Below, piece after piece: positions 26,785 to 35,515 of a stretch of 64,000 bases of DNA; positions within the stretch are counted from its first letter, which is position 1; each line of letters opens with the position of its first letter. This DNA is from Micromonospora inyonensis. GTDB lineage: Bacteria; Actinomycetota; Actinomycetes; Mycobacteriales; Micromonosporaceae. Both the position numbers and the translations under genes were made by a program. A model generated the notes under the pieces. That model had not been told where the DNA came from and ran no database searches. It saw nothing but the letters and a program-made list of their open reading frames with translations. Location of the stretch: contig NZ_FMHU01000002.1 in assembly GCF_900091415.1 (NCBI RefSeq), forward strand, positions 3,286,001-3,350,000. The letters are read 5' to 3'.

Positions 26785-27417
26785 TCAGCCGGACACCACC
26801 CGGTGACTCAGGTGGCTGCGGACCCGGGCCGGCAGGTGCCCGGCGAACCGGTTCACCCAGGCGTCGAAGTGCCCCGCCGAGTCGGTCAGGAAGGGCAGGT
26901 CATAGACCAGCATCCGGCGTACGGCCAGCAGCGGCACCGGCGACCGCAGCGGCCGGAAGTCCTCGTTCCACAACCCCGGGTTGGGGCAGTACGGGTGGAA
27001 CTGCCCGACCATCAGCCCCTCGGTGACGAACTCGTCCTTCACCCGGGCCTGGAGCGCGTCCAGCGGCCCGGGATCGGTCCGGTCGACGTCCGGCAGCACG
27101 AGCAGGTAGGTCAGCAGCTCCGCCTCGTCGTCCGGCAGCGTCGCCACGGTCCGCTGGTAGCGGTCGCGCAACGCGCCGACCGCCGCGCTGATCCCCGGCA
27201 CGTCCGTCACGCCGGGCAGTTCCGCGAGGTACAGCAGGTCCCGGCGTAGCGCCGGGGCGGTGTACGGGCAGACCGAACCGGTACGCCCCAGCTCCGGGTG
27301 GGGCGCGACCAGGTAGCGGACACACCACTCCAGGACCGTACGCAGCGTGCCGGCTGCCGGGTCGGCCCGCACCTCGGAGGCCGACCGCAGTCGCGGCAGC
27401 GGGTCAGTGCCGGACAC
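26785..27417 (-). CDS. DUF6875-like protein of unknown function
   Basis: A 210-residue protein without signal or membrane segments. It contains HPELGRTGSVCPYTAPALRRDLLYLAEL near residue 40 and FHPYCPNPGLWNEDFRPLRSPVPLLAVRRM near residue 155. I recall this combination, a Cys-Pro motif followed by a late PNPGL...FRPLRSP block, from the DUF6875 family seen next to small-molecule biosynthesis genes; the assignment is from memory. The GTG at 27417 overlaps the acetyltransferase end by 14 bp. It is the last of four tightly overlapping minus-strand genes, so it probably works in the same pathway as the decarboxylase and oxidase. Confidence 0.6.
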   Translation of the reverse strand: MSGTDPLPRLRSASEVRADPAAGTLRTVLEWCVRYLVAPHPELGRTGSVCPYTAPALRRDLLYLAELPGVTDVPGISAAVGALRDRYQRTVATLPDDEAELLTYLLVLPDVDRTDPGPLDALQARVKDEFVTEGLMVGQFHPYCPNPGLWNEDFRPLRSPVPLLAVRRMLVYDLPFLTDSAGHFDAWVNRFAGHLPARVRSHLSHRVVSG

Positions 27418-28033
27418 GGGGCACCCGCCACATCGGTTGCAGGGTCGGCCCGTCGGGCAGCCGGATCGCCGGGCCCCGGGGGCGGAACCCGTACCGGCGG
27501 CCCAGCGCCCGTCCACCAGCGGAACTGGCATCGGCGTGCGCCGGCAGCCCCTGGTCGTCGCAGTGCCGCAGGAATCCCGCCAGCAGCAGCGCGCCCCACC
27601 CGGACCGTTGCCGGTCCGGTGCCACACCGGCGAACGACACGTGGTGGTGCGGCACCGCCGGCCGGTGCGCGTCGAGCAACCCCAACACGGTACGCAGGGC
27701 TTCGGCGTCCTCGCCCGCCACGGCGTCCAGCCGCTCGGCGAAACCGGCCGGCTCCGGGGTGTCCGGGCCGGTGGTGAGCAGTACGGCCCCGAGGTCGACG
27801 GTGGTCCAGACACCGTCCGCGCCGAGACTCAGGTCGTAGAGCGCCCGGAAGAAGCCGGGCAGCGCGCGGCGCCGCCGCCGCGCGTCCGGAAAGATCCACA
27901 CCGCGATCGGATCGTCCCGGAACGCGGTGGCGAGCAGCGACACCAACGGTTCCGCGTCGGCCGTGGTGCCCCGGCGGACGCCCCGGTCGGTTGCGGTGGC
28001 GACGCCAGCGGCGGCGGTGTCCACGGTGTCCAT
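27404..28033 (-). CDS. GNAT-family N-acetyltransferase
   Basis: A 209-residue acetyltransferase. The family features are an N-terminal RRGTTADAEPLVSLLATAF start, HHHVSFAGVAPDRQRSGWGALLL with the acetyl-CoA-binding R/Q-x-x-G-x-G loop near residue 145, and GRRYGFRPRG. The ATG overlaps the decarboxylase stop (TGATG), and the end overlaps the DUF6875-like gene. Within this operon it may acetylate the amine made by the decarboxylase, which is inference from neighbourhood only. Confidence 0.8.
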   Translation of the reverse strand: MDTVDTAAAGVATATDRGVRRGTTADAEPLVSLLATAFRDDPIAVWIFPDARRRRRALPGFFRALYDLSLGADGVWTTVDLGAVLLTTGPDTPEPAGFAERLDAVAGEDAEALRTVLGLLDAHRPAVPHHHVSFAGVAPDRQRSGWGALLLAGFLRHCDDQGLPAHADASSAGGRALGRRYGFRPRGPAIRLPDGPTLQPMWRVPRVRH

Positions 28034-29392
28034 CAGTCGCCTCCCTTCACGGCGAGTTCCTCGATGCGGGCGTGCAGCGTGTCCAGGTGGGCCTCCGCCT
28101 CCGGCTTCATCACCACGCTGCGCAGCACCCGCGCGTGCGCGGCGTCCCGGACCAGGTCCGGGCGCCGCCGGCCGAAGTCCTCCGCGTCGACCCGCAGCGT
28201 GCTCAGGTAGACCGGGTCGACCGGGTCGTGCATCCCGGAGTGCAGCACCCGCCGGGTGGCCTCGTCCACACCCGACAGGGTCGGCCGGCGGGGGTGGTAC
28301 GTGACCGATGTCCAGGTCCGGCTCCTGGTACAGGTCCAGGTACGGCGAGTCGGCCAGCAGCGCCGCCCACCGCCGGGCGGTCCGCCGGGGCACCGCCAGG
28401 ACCCGCCCCAGCCCCTCCGGGGTGGGCGGCAGCAACCGGAAGGTCAGCCACAGCGCGGCCGCCGCCGCGCCGGCCCGGGAACACTCCAGGCTGATCTCCC
28501 CCAGGTGCAGGTCACTCGGGGTGAAGTAGGTGTACGGGGAGTCGTGCAGGTAGTACCGGGCGACCGCCGGGTCGGCGAAGAGCACCGCCCCGCACCCGTA
28601 CGGCTGCAACCCGTGCTTGTGCGGGTCGACCACCACCGAGTCGCAGTGCCGGATCGCCGCCCACGGCTCCGGCCGGACCGCCCCGCTGCCGGCGAGCAGC
28701 GTGAAGAACCCCCCGTACGCCGCGTCGACGTGCACGCGGACGTCGTGCCGTTCCTTGAGGCGTACCACCTCGTCGATCGGGTCGACGGTGCCGGTGCCGG
28801 TGGTCCCGGCGGTGAGCACGACGGTGCCGACCCGGCCGGTGCGCAGCAGTTCCTCCAGCGCCTCCAGGTCGATCCGGCCGTGGTCGTCGACCCGCACCGG
28901 GTACGCCTCGACGCCGAGCAGCCGGCACATCCGGGCGTGCGTGAAGTGGCTCTCGACGCTGAACGCGATCCCCCGGCCGGGCCGGGCCTGCCGGGCCACC
29001 CAGAGCGCCTCCAGGTTGGCGATGGTGCCGCTGGTCGTGAGGTGACCCAACGCGTCCGGCCTCCCGAACATGCCGGCGAGTTGGGCGACCACCTCCCGTT
29101 CCATGTCGGTGGTGGCCGGCCCGCCCTCCCGGGCGTGGTTGTTCGGGTTGAGCAGCATCGCGGACAGGTAGCCGACCACCGCCGCAGGGTGCGGCGGCCG
29201 GACCATCTGGCCGGCGTACCGGGGGTGGAAGAACGGATAGTTGTCCCGCATCCTGCGGGTGAACTCGTCGAAGGCCGCACCGAACGCCGAGTCGTCGACC
29301 ACCTGGGACGGGTGCGGGGCGACGGAACCGAATTCCGCCGCCCACCCGTCGACCGCGTCGACCGCGCGGGCGAGCCAGTGTTTGAGGTCCAT
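28033..29392 (-). pseudogene. PLP-dependent group II decarboxylase with one frameshift
   Basis: A pyridoxal-phosphate decarboxylase of the glutamate/aromatic amino-acid type. NPNNHAREGGPATTDMERE, LGHLTTSGTIANLEALW, VHVDAAYGGFF and VVVDPHKHGLQPYG (Lys-PLP) are all intact in the N-terminal 370 residues. At 28305-28306 an extra base (ATCGGTCACG for ATCGTCACG) throws off the frame. The natural continuation TYHPRRPTLSGVDEATRRVLHSG follows in the next frame and reaches a stop at 28033 that overlaps the GNAT start. Repaired length would be about 452 residues, normal. All catalytic residues are present, so this is either a recent inactivation or a sequencing error. The ATG at 29392 overlaps the oxidase stop. 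Confidence 0.8.
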
Positions 29393-30876
29393 CAGGCGGT
29401 CTTGTTCACGACCTCGAACTGCGCCATCATCCCGAGCGAGGAGTGCTCCGGGAAGTGGCAGTGGAACGCGTACTTGCCGGTGAAGCCGGAGAAGGTGGCC
29501 TGCACCCGGACCGTCGAGCCCGGCGGCACGTGCACCGTGTCCTTCCAGCCCGCCTCGCCGGGGGCCGGCGGCACGCCGTCGCGGTCCAGCAACCGGAACT
29601 GCACCAGGTGCAGGTGGAAGTTGTGGTGGATGCCGAACGCGGTGTCCCGGTTGGTGACCCGCCAGATCTCCGTGGTGCCGTTGACCACCTGGACGTCCAC
29701 CCGGGTGGCGTCGTACGTCTTGCCGTTGACGGTGAAGGCGAGCTTGCTCGGGTCGAAGCTGAGCGCGACGTCCCGGGTGACCGTCGCGGCCGGCAGCGCC
29801 GGCAGCGGGATCAGCCGGTCCGGCACCCTGCTGTCGTCCGTGGCCGGGCCGGTGACGTCGAAGCCGATCACCGGGCCGGAGGTGTCCTCCAGCACCACCC
29901 GGGTGCCGGCCGGCTGGCCGGCGAAGTCGACGACCACCTCGACCCGCTCACCCGGGGTCAGCCGGACCTCGGACACCGCCAGCGGAGCCGGCAGCAGCCC
30001 GCCGTCGGTGCCGATCTGGATCAGCTGACCCCGGTCGAGGCGCAACCGGAAGATGCGGTGCAGCGAGGCGTTGAGCAGCCGGAACCGGTACCGGCGCCCG
30101 GTCACCCGCAGGTACGGCTGAGGCTTGCCGTTGGCCAGGATGTGCGGCCGGTTGTCGGCGTTGGTCGGGTCGAAGACGAGCGAACCGTCCGCGCCGATCA
30201 GCGCGTCCCGCAACAGGATCGGGATGTCGTACTGGCCCGACGGCAGGCCCAGCGCCCTCTCCGCGTCGTCCTCGATCAGGTAGAAGCCGTGCAGGCCCCG
30301 GTAGATGTGCTCGGCCTCGGCGTGGTGGCTGTGGTCGTGGTACCAGAGGGTGGTCGCGTGCTGGAGGTTCGGGTAAGCGTAGCTGCGGGTGGCACCCGGC
30401 GCGATGAAGTCCATCGGGTGGCCGTCGTGGACGGCCGGGGTGAAGCCGCCGTGCAGGTGCACGTTGGTGGGGTTGGTGAGCTGGTTGGTCACCTGGAGCG
30501 CCACCGCCCGCCCCTTGCGGGCCCGGATGGTGGGGCCGACGAACTGACCGTTGTAACCCACCACCGGCGTGGCGAGTCCGGGCAGGATCTCGACGGTGCC
30601 CGCCCGCACCGGCAGCTGGTAGAGATCCGACGTGGAACCCACGTACGTCGGGCGCAGCACCGGGGGAACCGGCATGGCGACACTGAACGGCTCGACCAGC
30701 GGGGCGGCGGCGACCGTCCGCGCGTCCGTGCCACCGCCGCCCGCGTCGCCGTGCGCGTGGCGCTCGGCGGTCCGGTCCTCCCCCTTGAGGGCGGCACTGA
30801 CCGACACCGCGGACGACACGGCCGCCACGCCGCCGACCGCGAGTCCGCCCAGGGTGAGCATGCGTCGTCTGTCCAC
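29392..30876 (-). CDS. Multicopper oxidase, Tat-exported
   Basis: A 494-residue three-domain oxidase. RRRMLTLGG at the N-terminus is a twin-arginine-type signal. Copper ligands are in order: NVHLHGG, LWYHDHSHH, HHNFHLHLVQF and HCHFPEHSSLGMM, giving one type-1 and one trinuclear centre; Met after the last His is the axial ligand. It oxidises phenols, amines or metal ions while reducing oxygen to water. Start GTG 30876 is preferred because AAGGAG lies 9-14 nt upstream; GTG 30885 is too close to it. It is the first gene of the four-gene unit that continues with decarboxylase, GNAT and DUF6875-like protein. Confidence 0.9.
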   Translation of the reverse strand: MDRRRMLTLGGLAVGGVAAVSSAVSVSAALKGEDRTAERHAHGDAGGGGTDARTVAAAPLVEPFSVAMPVPPVLRPTYVGSTSDLYQLPVRAGTVEILPGLATPVVGYNGQFVGPTIRARKGRAVALQVTNQLTNPTNVHLHGGFTPAVHDGHPMDFIAPGATRSYAYPNLQHATTLWYHDHSHHAEAEHIYRGLHGFYLIEDDAERALGLPSGQYDIPILLRDALIGADGSLVFDPTNADNRPHILANGKPQPYLRVTGRRYRFRLLNASLHRIFRLRLDRGQLIQIGTDGGLLPAPLAVSEVRLTPGERVEVVVDFAGQPAGTRVVLEDTSGPVIGFDVTGPATDDSRVPDRLIPLPALPAATVTRDVALSFDPSKLAFTVNGKTYDATRVDVQVVNGTTEIWRVTNRDTAFGIHHNFHLHLVQFRLLDRDGVPPAPGEAGWKDTVHVPPGSTVRVQATFSGFTGKYAFHCHFPEHSSLGMMAQFEVVNKTA

Positions 30877-31211
30877 TCTCTCCACTCTCCTTCACACGCG
30901 GGTCGACCGGGACGGACGCGGACGTCGCGCCGTCCCGCCCCGGGGAGACGCCATGCAAGACATCGGCGCTGGGCGGAGGCCGAATTCGCGTGGGTCCCCG
31001 TGGGTCCTTCCTCGCACCGTCACCGACCGGAGCGGCGACCGCTCGGCGGACAGCGTCGGTGCTTCCCGGAAGTCAACCGGAAAGACCTCGAGAATCGCTG
31101 GACAAAAGTGGCCCAAGCCATTGACGTAGATCGCCGAAAATCAATTCCGGAAACGAAGCGACCCGACATCCGAATTAGATGCCGGGCCGATATTTGCTTC
31201 GACAGAATTAT
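30877..31211. other. Intergenic, 335 bp, no gene seen
   Basis: It holds the upstream region of the multicopper-oxidase operon and the trailer of the first tRNA cluster. The part around 31100-31210 is clearly less GC-rich than its surroundings. Apart from the hairpin at 31162-31186 nothing is recognised. Confidence 0.6.
31162..31186 (-). terminator. Hairpin after the first tRNA cluster
   Basis: CCCGACATC-N7-GATGCCGGG pairs with one G-U wobble on the minus-strand RNA. It lies 26 bp beyond the 3' end of tRNA-Val. Confidence 0.55.
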
Positions 31212-31286
31212 TGGTGGGCGATACTGGGTTTGAACCAGTGACCTCTTCCGTGTCAAGGAAGCGCGCTCCCACTGCGCCAATCGCCC
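31212..31286 (-). tRNA. tRNA-Val (GAC), copy 1
   Basis: Cloverleaf on the minus strand: acceptor GGGCGAT/ATCGCCC, anticodon stem CTTCC/GGAAG with loop TTGACAC giving anticodon GAC, and T-arm GGTTCAAACCC. The 3' CCA is encoded. Identical to the copy at 34168-34242. Confidence 0.93.
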
Positions 31287-31307
31287 CTGCCCCTCAGGCG
31301 GGCCGCG

Positions 31308-31380
31308 AGCGGACGACGGGATTCGAACCCGCGACCCTCACCTTGGCAAGGTGATGCGCTACCAGCTGCGCTACGTCCGC
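31308..31380 (-). tRNA. tRNA-Gly (GCC), copy 1
   Basis: Acceptor GCGGACG/CGTCCGC, anticodon stem TCACC/GGTGA with loop TTGCCAA giving GCC, T-loop GGTTCGAATCC. CCA is not encoded (discriminator T). It lies 21 bp upstream of tRNA-Val in the direction of transcription. Identical to 34362-34434. Confidence 0.93.
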
Positions 31381-31462
31381 ACGTCCCCGGTGTGCCCCCG
31401 GTGACGGGATGAACTCTACCCGAACCCAAGATCAGCCCGACACCGGGTATCCCCGACCGGGC

Positions 31463-33523
31463 TCAGCCCTGACCCCGCCCCGGCCCCTGCGGCGGCTCCG
31501 GCTGCTGGCGCTGGCGCGGCGGTTGCGGCCGCGACGGCGGGTGCGGCACCGGAGGCCCGGAGTGCGGCGGGTGCGGCACCGGGCCGCCCGCACCCCACCC
31601 CGGCAGGACACCGGCGGCGGCCTGCTCCGGCGAGGCCGGCTGCGCGACGATCGGCGACGGCTGGGAGAGCGTGACCTGACCCGGCACCCCGGAGACCGGA
31701 TGCGCGGCCTCCCCGGCGGGCGGCAGCGGCACCACCGGCAACGGGTCCATCGTCATCCGGGGCAACGTGACGATCTCCGGGTTGCACTCCACCGCCTGCA
31801 CCACCGAGCCACGCCCCTCCCCCTTCACCAGGAGCAGGGCGTAGTCCGGCAGATCCTGCAACACCCGGGGCTCGACGGCGTACTCGTACACCCGCTGCGC
31901 GGAGGCGGCGTCGCTCCAGTTCGTCCCGCTCGCCACCGACTGCGTCTGACTCCAGGTGCGGCTCCGGCTCCAGTTGCGGCTCCGCTGTTTGATCAGCGAC
32001 TTCCCCTCGCCCCGGGACCCCTCGCTGCCCCCCTCGGTCTCCGAGCCGCCCTCGGAGTTGGCCAGGGTGTGCGTCTGGTCCCCGCCCAGGGTGCGGGTCA
32101 GACCGCTGAGCACGAACCGGTGCTGCCGGCCGATGAACTCCGCCGCCTGCTGCGCCTCGTGGTGGTTGCCCAGTCGCATGAAGGCCACCTCGCCGCCGCC
32201 GAGGGCGTGCAGCGACTGCTCCCGCAGGTGCGCGTAGAAGAGCACCAGGCGGATCCCCCGTCGCTCGCAGAGCGTGCCCAACCGCTCGATCTGCCGGTGG
32301 TGCAGGTCGTCCGCGCCGACCAGCACGATCGACCCGCCGCTGATCGCCTCCCGGCTCACCCGGCGGATCAGCCACTGCACCAGCAGGTCCTTGAGCAGCT
32401 CGTGCTGGGCGCTGCGGCCGTCCCGGTCGGCGACCAGACAGGACAACTCGGCCGTGGGCGGCCCCCCGGCGGCCTGCCCCAGTCCCGTCAGCGGACGCAG
32501 GAAGCTCTCCAGTCGCCGCAGGTGGTGGTGGGCCTGCCGGCGGGCCTCCTCCGGCATCAGTCCCGCCACCAGCGCGCACTCGATCTCGCTGAGCGCCGGC
32601 TGGCCGGGCCGGTCGGTCAGCACCCGCAGACCGCCGACCAGCCGCGCGATGCTCACGTCCTCCCCGAGCACCTCGCAGAGTTCGCCCAGCAGCATCGTGT
32701 CGCGGTGCCGGTCGGCGCGGTCGCCGCCGGTGCCCTCGCCGTACATCGACTCGACCAGCAGGTCGACCAGTTCCCGGCCGGAGAGGCCGGCGAGCAGGTC
32801 CAGGTCGCGCAGGCCGGACGGAAACCCGGTGACCCGCACCGAGCGGCCGGTCTGCTCGGCCAGGGTCATCAGCTCGCCGCAGAGCGCCTCGCCGGTGAAG
32901 TCCACCAGGGTCATCGGCCCCCGGGTGCTGAGCAACGACCCACCGAAGACGGTCAGCAGCGCCTCCCAGCCGTAGCTGCTGCCACCCACGACGTCGATCC
33001 GCCGGGTGCCCGGGGACGGGGTCGCCGCGCTCCACTCGTACATCTGCTCCAACGCCTGCTGCTGCTGGTGCTCGAAGGCCGCGCGGCGTGCGTCCCACCC
33101 CGACCTGGCCTGCTCGAACGTGCGGCGGACCTGCTCCTGCGCGGTGGCCAGGTCCCGCTCGGCCTGGCGCTTGAGCAGCCAGACGACCGCCGCCCCGCCG
33201 ATGCCGCCGAACGCGGAGAGGATCATCAGGAACATCACCAGCCAGCCGATCGGCTCACCGAGGGCGGCGCCGAACCGCTGGCAGCAGCCGAAGAGCAGCG
33301 CCAGCCCGAGGCCGACCCCCACTGCCACCCCCATCCGGCGCATCGCCCGTTCCCTGGCGGTGGCGGCCCGGGTGACCAGTTCCGGCGGGACGGTCCCCGG
33401 CTCCGGTGGTGGCTCGGGAAACCGCCGCCGGTAGAGGTCGGGGTCCTGGTAGATCCAGCCGAACCGCTCACCGGGCACGGCGAGCCGAGGCAGCGGGTTG
33501 TCTCGGTGCGCGATCTCGGTCAT
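31463..33523 (-). CDS. Large membrane-anchored protein of unknown function
   Basis: A 686-residue protein. Two hydrophobic helices at about residues 63-80 and 90-120 are followed by a coiled-coil-like stretch (RQAERDLATAQEQVRRTFEQ) and a long cytosolic domain with SIVLVGADDLHHRQIERL and GIRLVLFYAHLRE, which look like the core strands of a P-loop-fold ATPase of the VirD4/FtsK type, but I see no Walker A. A Ser/Arg/Trp-rich segment near residue 525 (SRNWSRSRTWSQTQS) and a Pro-rich C-terminal tail of about 110 residues follow. The ATG at 33523 is chosen over GTG 33553. I recall similar unnamed proteins in other actinomycetes; no function is known to me. Confidence 0.75.
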   Translation of the reverse strand: MTEIAHRDNPLPRLAVPGERFGWIYQDPDLYRRRFPEPPPEPGTVPPELVTRAATARERAMRRMGVAVGVGLGLALLFGCCQRFGAALGEPIGWLVMFLMILSAFGGIGGAAVVWLLKRQAERDLATAQEQVRRTFEQARSGWDARRAAFEHQQQQALEQMYEWSAATPSPGTRRIDVVGGSSYGWEALLTVFGGSLLSTRGPMTLVDFTGEALCGELMTLAEQTGRSVRVTGFPSGLRDLDLLAGLSGRELVDLLVESMYGEGTGGDRADRHRDTMLLGELCEVLGEDVSIARLVGGLRVLTDRPGQPALSEIECALVAGLMPEEARRQAHHHLRRLESFLRPLTGLGQAAGGPPTAELSCLVADRDGRSAQHELLKDLLVQWLIRRVSREAISGGSIVLVGADDLHHRQIERLGTLCERRGIRLVLFYAHLREQSLHALGGGEVAFMRLGNHHEAQQAAEFIGRQHRFVLSGLTRTLGGDQTHTLANSEGGSETEGGSEGSRGEGKSLIKQRSRNWSRSRTWSQTQSVASGTNWSDAASAQRVYEYAVEPRVLQDLPDYALLLVKGEGRGSVVQAVECNPEIVTLPRMTMDPLPVVPLPPAGEAAHPVSGVPGQVTLSQPSPIVAQPASPEQAAAGVLPGWGAGGPVPHPPHSGPPVPHPPSRPQPPRQRQQPEPPQGPGRGQG

Positions 33524-33674
33524 GGGGCAGGGAGCCGCCTTCCACAATGGCACGATCCACGATCGAATTCGCAGTTAACCAGGCACCTGCCGAATCGAGA
33601 AGACCACCGTCCGCTACCCACCGGTACGGGGCCTAGAGTTTGTCCGGTCCCCGTCACCGGCCCGAGGAGACGTC

Positions 33675-34049
33675 ATGGGCAACGCCGTAGTGGCCGTCCT
33701 CCTTCTGCTGGTGGCCGTCGGGGTCGCGACCGCCTTCTCCCGCTGGCGGCGGCGGTCCGCTCCGGAGGCGTCCCGATCCGCCGGGAGGGAAGCGCGCCCC
33801 GGGCGGGACAGCCCGTCCCTGCCCGAGCGTTGGCGGCTCCGGTCCGCCCGCTGGCTGCGCCGGCCCGGGGAGCCCCGACGGCCCGTGGTGGCGGAGGAGG
33901 TCACCCTGATCTGCATCACCTGCCAGGGGCGGGGGTGGATCGACAGGCGGGAGCGGACCCTGACCTTCACCGGCACCGGCTTCGCCGACGTGGAGAACCC
34001 GCCCACGATGTGCGAGACCTGCGCCGGTTCCGGTCGGGTCACCCGGTGA
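33675..34049 (+). CDS. Small membrane protein with a DnaJ-type zinc knuckle pair
   Basis: A 124-residue protein. An N-terminal membrane helix (residues 2-20), an Arg-rich linker, and a C-terminal pair of CxxCxGxG motifs (CITCQGRGW and CETCAGSGR) about 30 residues apart that should bind one zinc ion as in DnaJ. No J domain. ATG at 33675 follows GAGGAGACGTC. It is followed by a strong hairpin. Function unknown; the zinc knuckle could hold unfolded protein or a partner at the membrane. Confidence 0.75.
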   Translation: MGNAVVAVLLLLVAVGVATAFSRWRRRSAPEASRSAGREARPGRDSPSLPERWRLRSARWLRRPGEPRRPVVAEEVTLICITCQGRGWIDRRERTLTFTGTGFADVENPPTMCETCAGSGRVTR

Positions 34050-34126
34050 ACCGGCGGCGACGTCAGTCGCCGTACCACGGCGGAGCGGGAACCGCCCGGG
34101 GCGGCCGGAGCCCGCTCCGTACACGG

Positions 34127-34163
34127 GAGAAGCCCGTCACCGGTCTCCGGTGACGGGCTTCTC
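34127..34163. terminator. Very strong bidirectional terminator hairpin
   Basis: GAGAAGCCCGTCACCGG and CCGGTGACGGGCTTCTC form a perfect 17-bp stem with a three-base loop. It lies between the zinc-knuckle gene (plus) and the 3' end of the second tRNA cluster (minus) and serves both. Confidence 0.85.
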
Positions 34164-34167
34164 CGTC

Positions 34168-34242
34168 TGGTGGGCGATACTGGGTTTGAACCAGTGACCT
34201 CTTCCGTGTCAAGGAAGCGCGCTCCCACTGCGCCAATCGCCC
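34168..34242 (-). tRNA. tRNA-Val (GAC), copy 2
   Basis: Same sequence as 31212-31286, with encoded CCA. Last gene of the Gly-Cys-Val cluster. Confidence 0.93.
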
Positions 34243-34255
34243 TCGTCTACTGCCG

Positions 34256-34326
34256 AGGTGGAGACGGGATTTGAACCCGTGTACACGGCTTTGCAGGCCG
34301 TTGCCTCGCCTCTCGGCCACTCCACC
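34256..34326 (-). tRNA. tRNA-Cys (GCA)
   Basis: Acceptor GGTGGAG/CTCCACC, anticodon stem ACGGC/GCCGT with loop CTGCAAA giving GCA, T-arm GGGTTCAAATCCC. Middle gene of the cluster; it has no counterpart in the first cluster. Confidence 0.93.
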
Positions 34327-34361
34327 GAGGTTGCCCCCGCATGCGTGGTGGCATCTCTCCG

Positions 34362-34434
34362 AGCGGACGACGGGATTCGAACCCGCGACCCTCACCTTGG
34401 CAAGGTGATGCGCTACCAGCTGCGCTACGTCCGC
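34362..34434 (-). tRNA. tRNA-Gly (GCC), copy 2
   Basis: Same sequence as 31308-31380. First gene of the Gly-Cys-Val cluster, 33 bp downstream of the -10 box. Confidence 0.93.
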
Positions 34435-34466
34435 ACGCCCCCGGTGTTTTCCGGTGACGGATGAGA

Positions 34467-34496
34467 ACTTTAGCCGAGCCCGGGAACGCTTGCCAA
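34467..34496 (-). promoter_or_regulatory. Promoter of the Gly-Cys-Val tRNA cluster
   Basis: On the minus strand TTGGCA (34496-34491) and TAAAGT (34472-34467) are 18 bp apart, a good vegetative promoter. In the first cluster TAGAGT at 31418-31413 is at the same place. Confidence 0.65.
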
Positions 34497-34765
34497 ATCG
34501 GGGGGAACATCCGGCGGGTTCGGCCCGGTGCGGCAGGGTTCCGTGGCAGGTCGGAGGCCGGATCGGGGCGGTGGTCGAGGGGTCGGGGCCAGCACCCCTG
34601 AGCTTCCTAGGAGCCTGGACAGCAGGAGCCCGCGCGGGCGTCCGAGCAGGTGGACGGGGGGGGGGACGACGGTCGGCGGGAACTGCGATCGCCCTTTCAC
34701 AGCTCATCGACGGCAGGCCGGAGCGGTAACTCCTCGTGAGCGGCCAGATGGGCTACGGTAGCCGC

Positions 34766-35368
34766 GTGACGAGACGTGCCGCTGAGATCCGCCTGGATGC
34801 CCTGCTGCGCACGGCGTGTGACGTGATCGTGGAACGTGGCCTGGCCAACACCCGGACCGCCGACGTGGCGCAGGCTGCCGGAGTCAGCCAGGCACTGGTC
34901 TTCTACCACTTCGCCACCAAGGACCGCCTGCTGGAGCAGGCGTTCGCGTACGCGGTCGAACAGGACCTGGCCCGCCTGGACGCGGTGGTCCGCTCCTCCG
35001 CCGCCCCGCTGGCCAAGCTCAAGAAGATCCTGCGGCTCTACACACCGTCCGGGCGTTCCACCTCCTGGTCGCTCTGGATCGACGGCTGGTCCGAGTCGCT
35101 GCGCACCCCGGAACTGGAGAAGGTCTGCCGCCGCCTCGACCTGCGCTGGCGGCAGGATCTCGCCGCGGTCATCACGGCCGGCGTCGAGGACGGCACCTTC
35201 GAGTGCGCCGACCCGGCCGGCGCGGCCTGGCGGATCAACGCGGTGATGGACGGGCTCGCGGTGCAACTCGCGGTGCACCACCGGGTGATCACCCGACGCC
35301 AGTTCGCCGACTGGATCCGCCTGGTGACCGCGCGGGAGTTGGGACTGGTCCCGGCCGATCTCGACTGA
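34766..35368 (+). CDS. TetR-family regulator (BetI-like C-terminus)
   Basis: A 200-residue TetR protein. The HTH is at about residues 25-47 (TRTADVAQAAGVSQALVFYHF), followed by a ligand domain of the BetI/TetR_C_6 type (STSWSLWIDGWSESLRTPEL). GTG 34766 is chosen because TACGGT lies exactly six bases before it, a leaderless arrangement; an upstream GTG at 34736 has no Shine-Dalgarno. The nearest gene on its 3' side is the DinB-fold protein; the target is not evident. The 270 bp before it hold only the tRNA promoter and a ten-base G run near 34653. Confidence 0.8.
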   Translation: MTRRAAEIRLDALLRTACDVIVERGLANTRTADVAQAAGVSQALVFYHFATKDRLLEQAFAYAVEQDLARLDAVVRSSAAPLAKLKKILRLYTPSGRSTSWSLWIDGWSESLRTPELEKVCRRLDLRWRQDLAAVITAGVEDGTFECADPAGAAWRINAVMDGLAVQLAVHHRVITRRQFADWIRLVTARELGLVPADLD

Positions 35369-35515
35369 TCCGCCGACGCCCGCCGCCACGCCCACGCCGG
35401 CCACGGCCAGACCACTGGCCAGCGCCGCCTCCGCGCCACCCAACCGGAGACCGCCCGACCGGACCGCCTCCCCGGAAACCACCCGACCGGGACGGCCGAA
35501 CGGGACAATCGCGGC

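Noticed and set aside
31380..34168. 2.8-kb segment between the duplicated tRNA clusters as an integrated element
   Set aside because: No integrase, no att-like partial repeat beyond the tRNA genes themselves; the two genes inside look like ordinary chromosomal genes.
34640..34670. G-run near 34653 as a G-quadruplex control element
   Set aside because: A single ten-base G run in intergenic DNA does not make a four-tract motif; it may also be an assembly-prone homopolymer.
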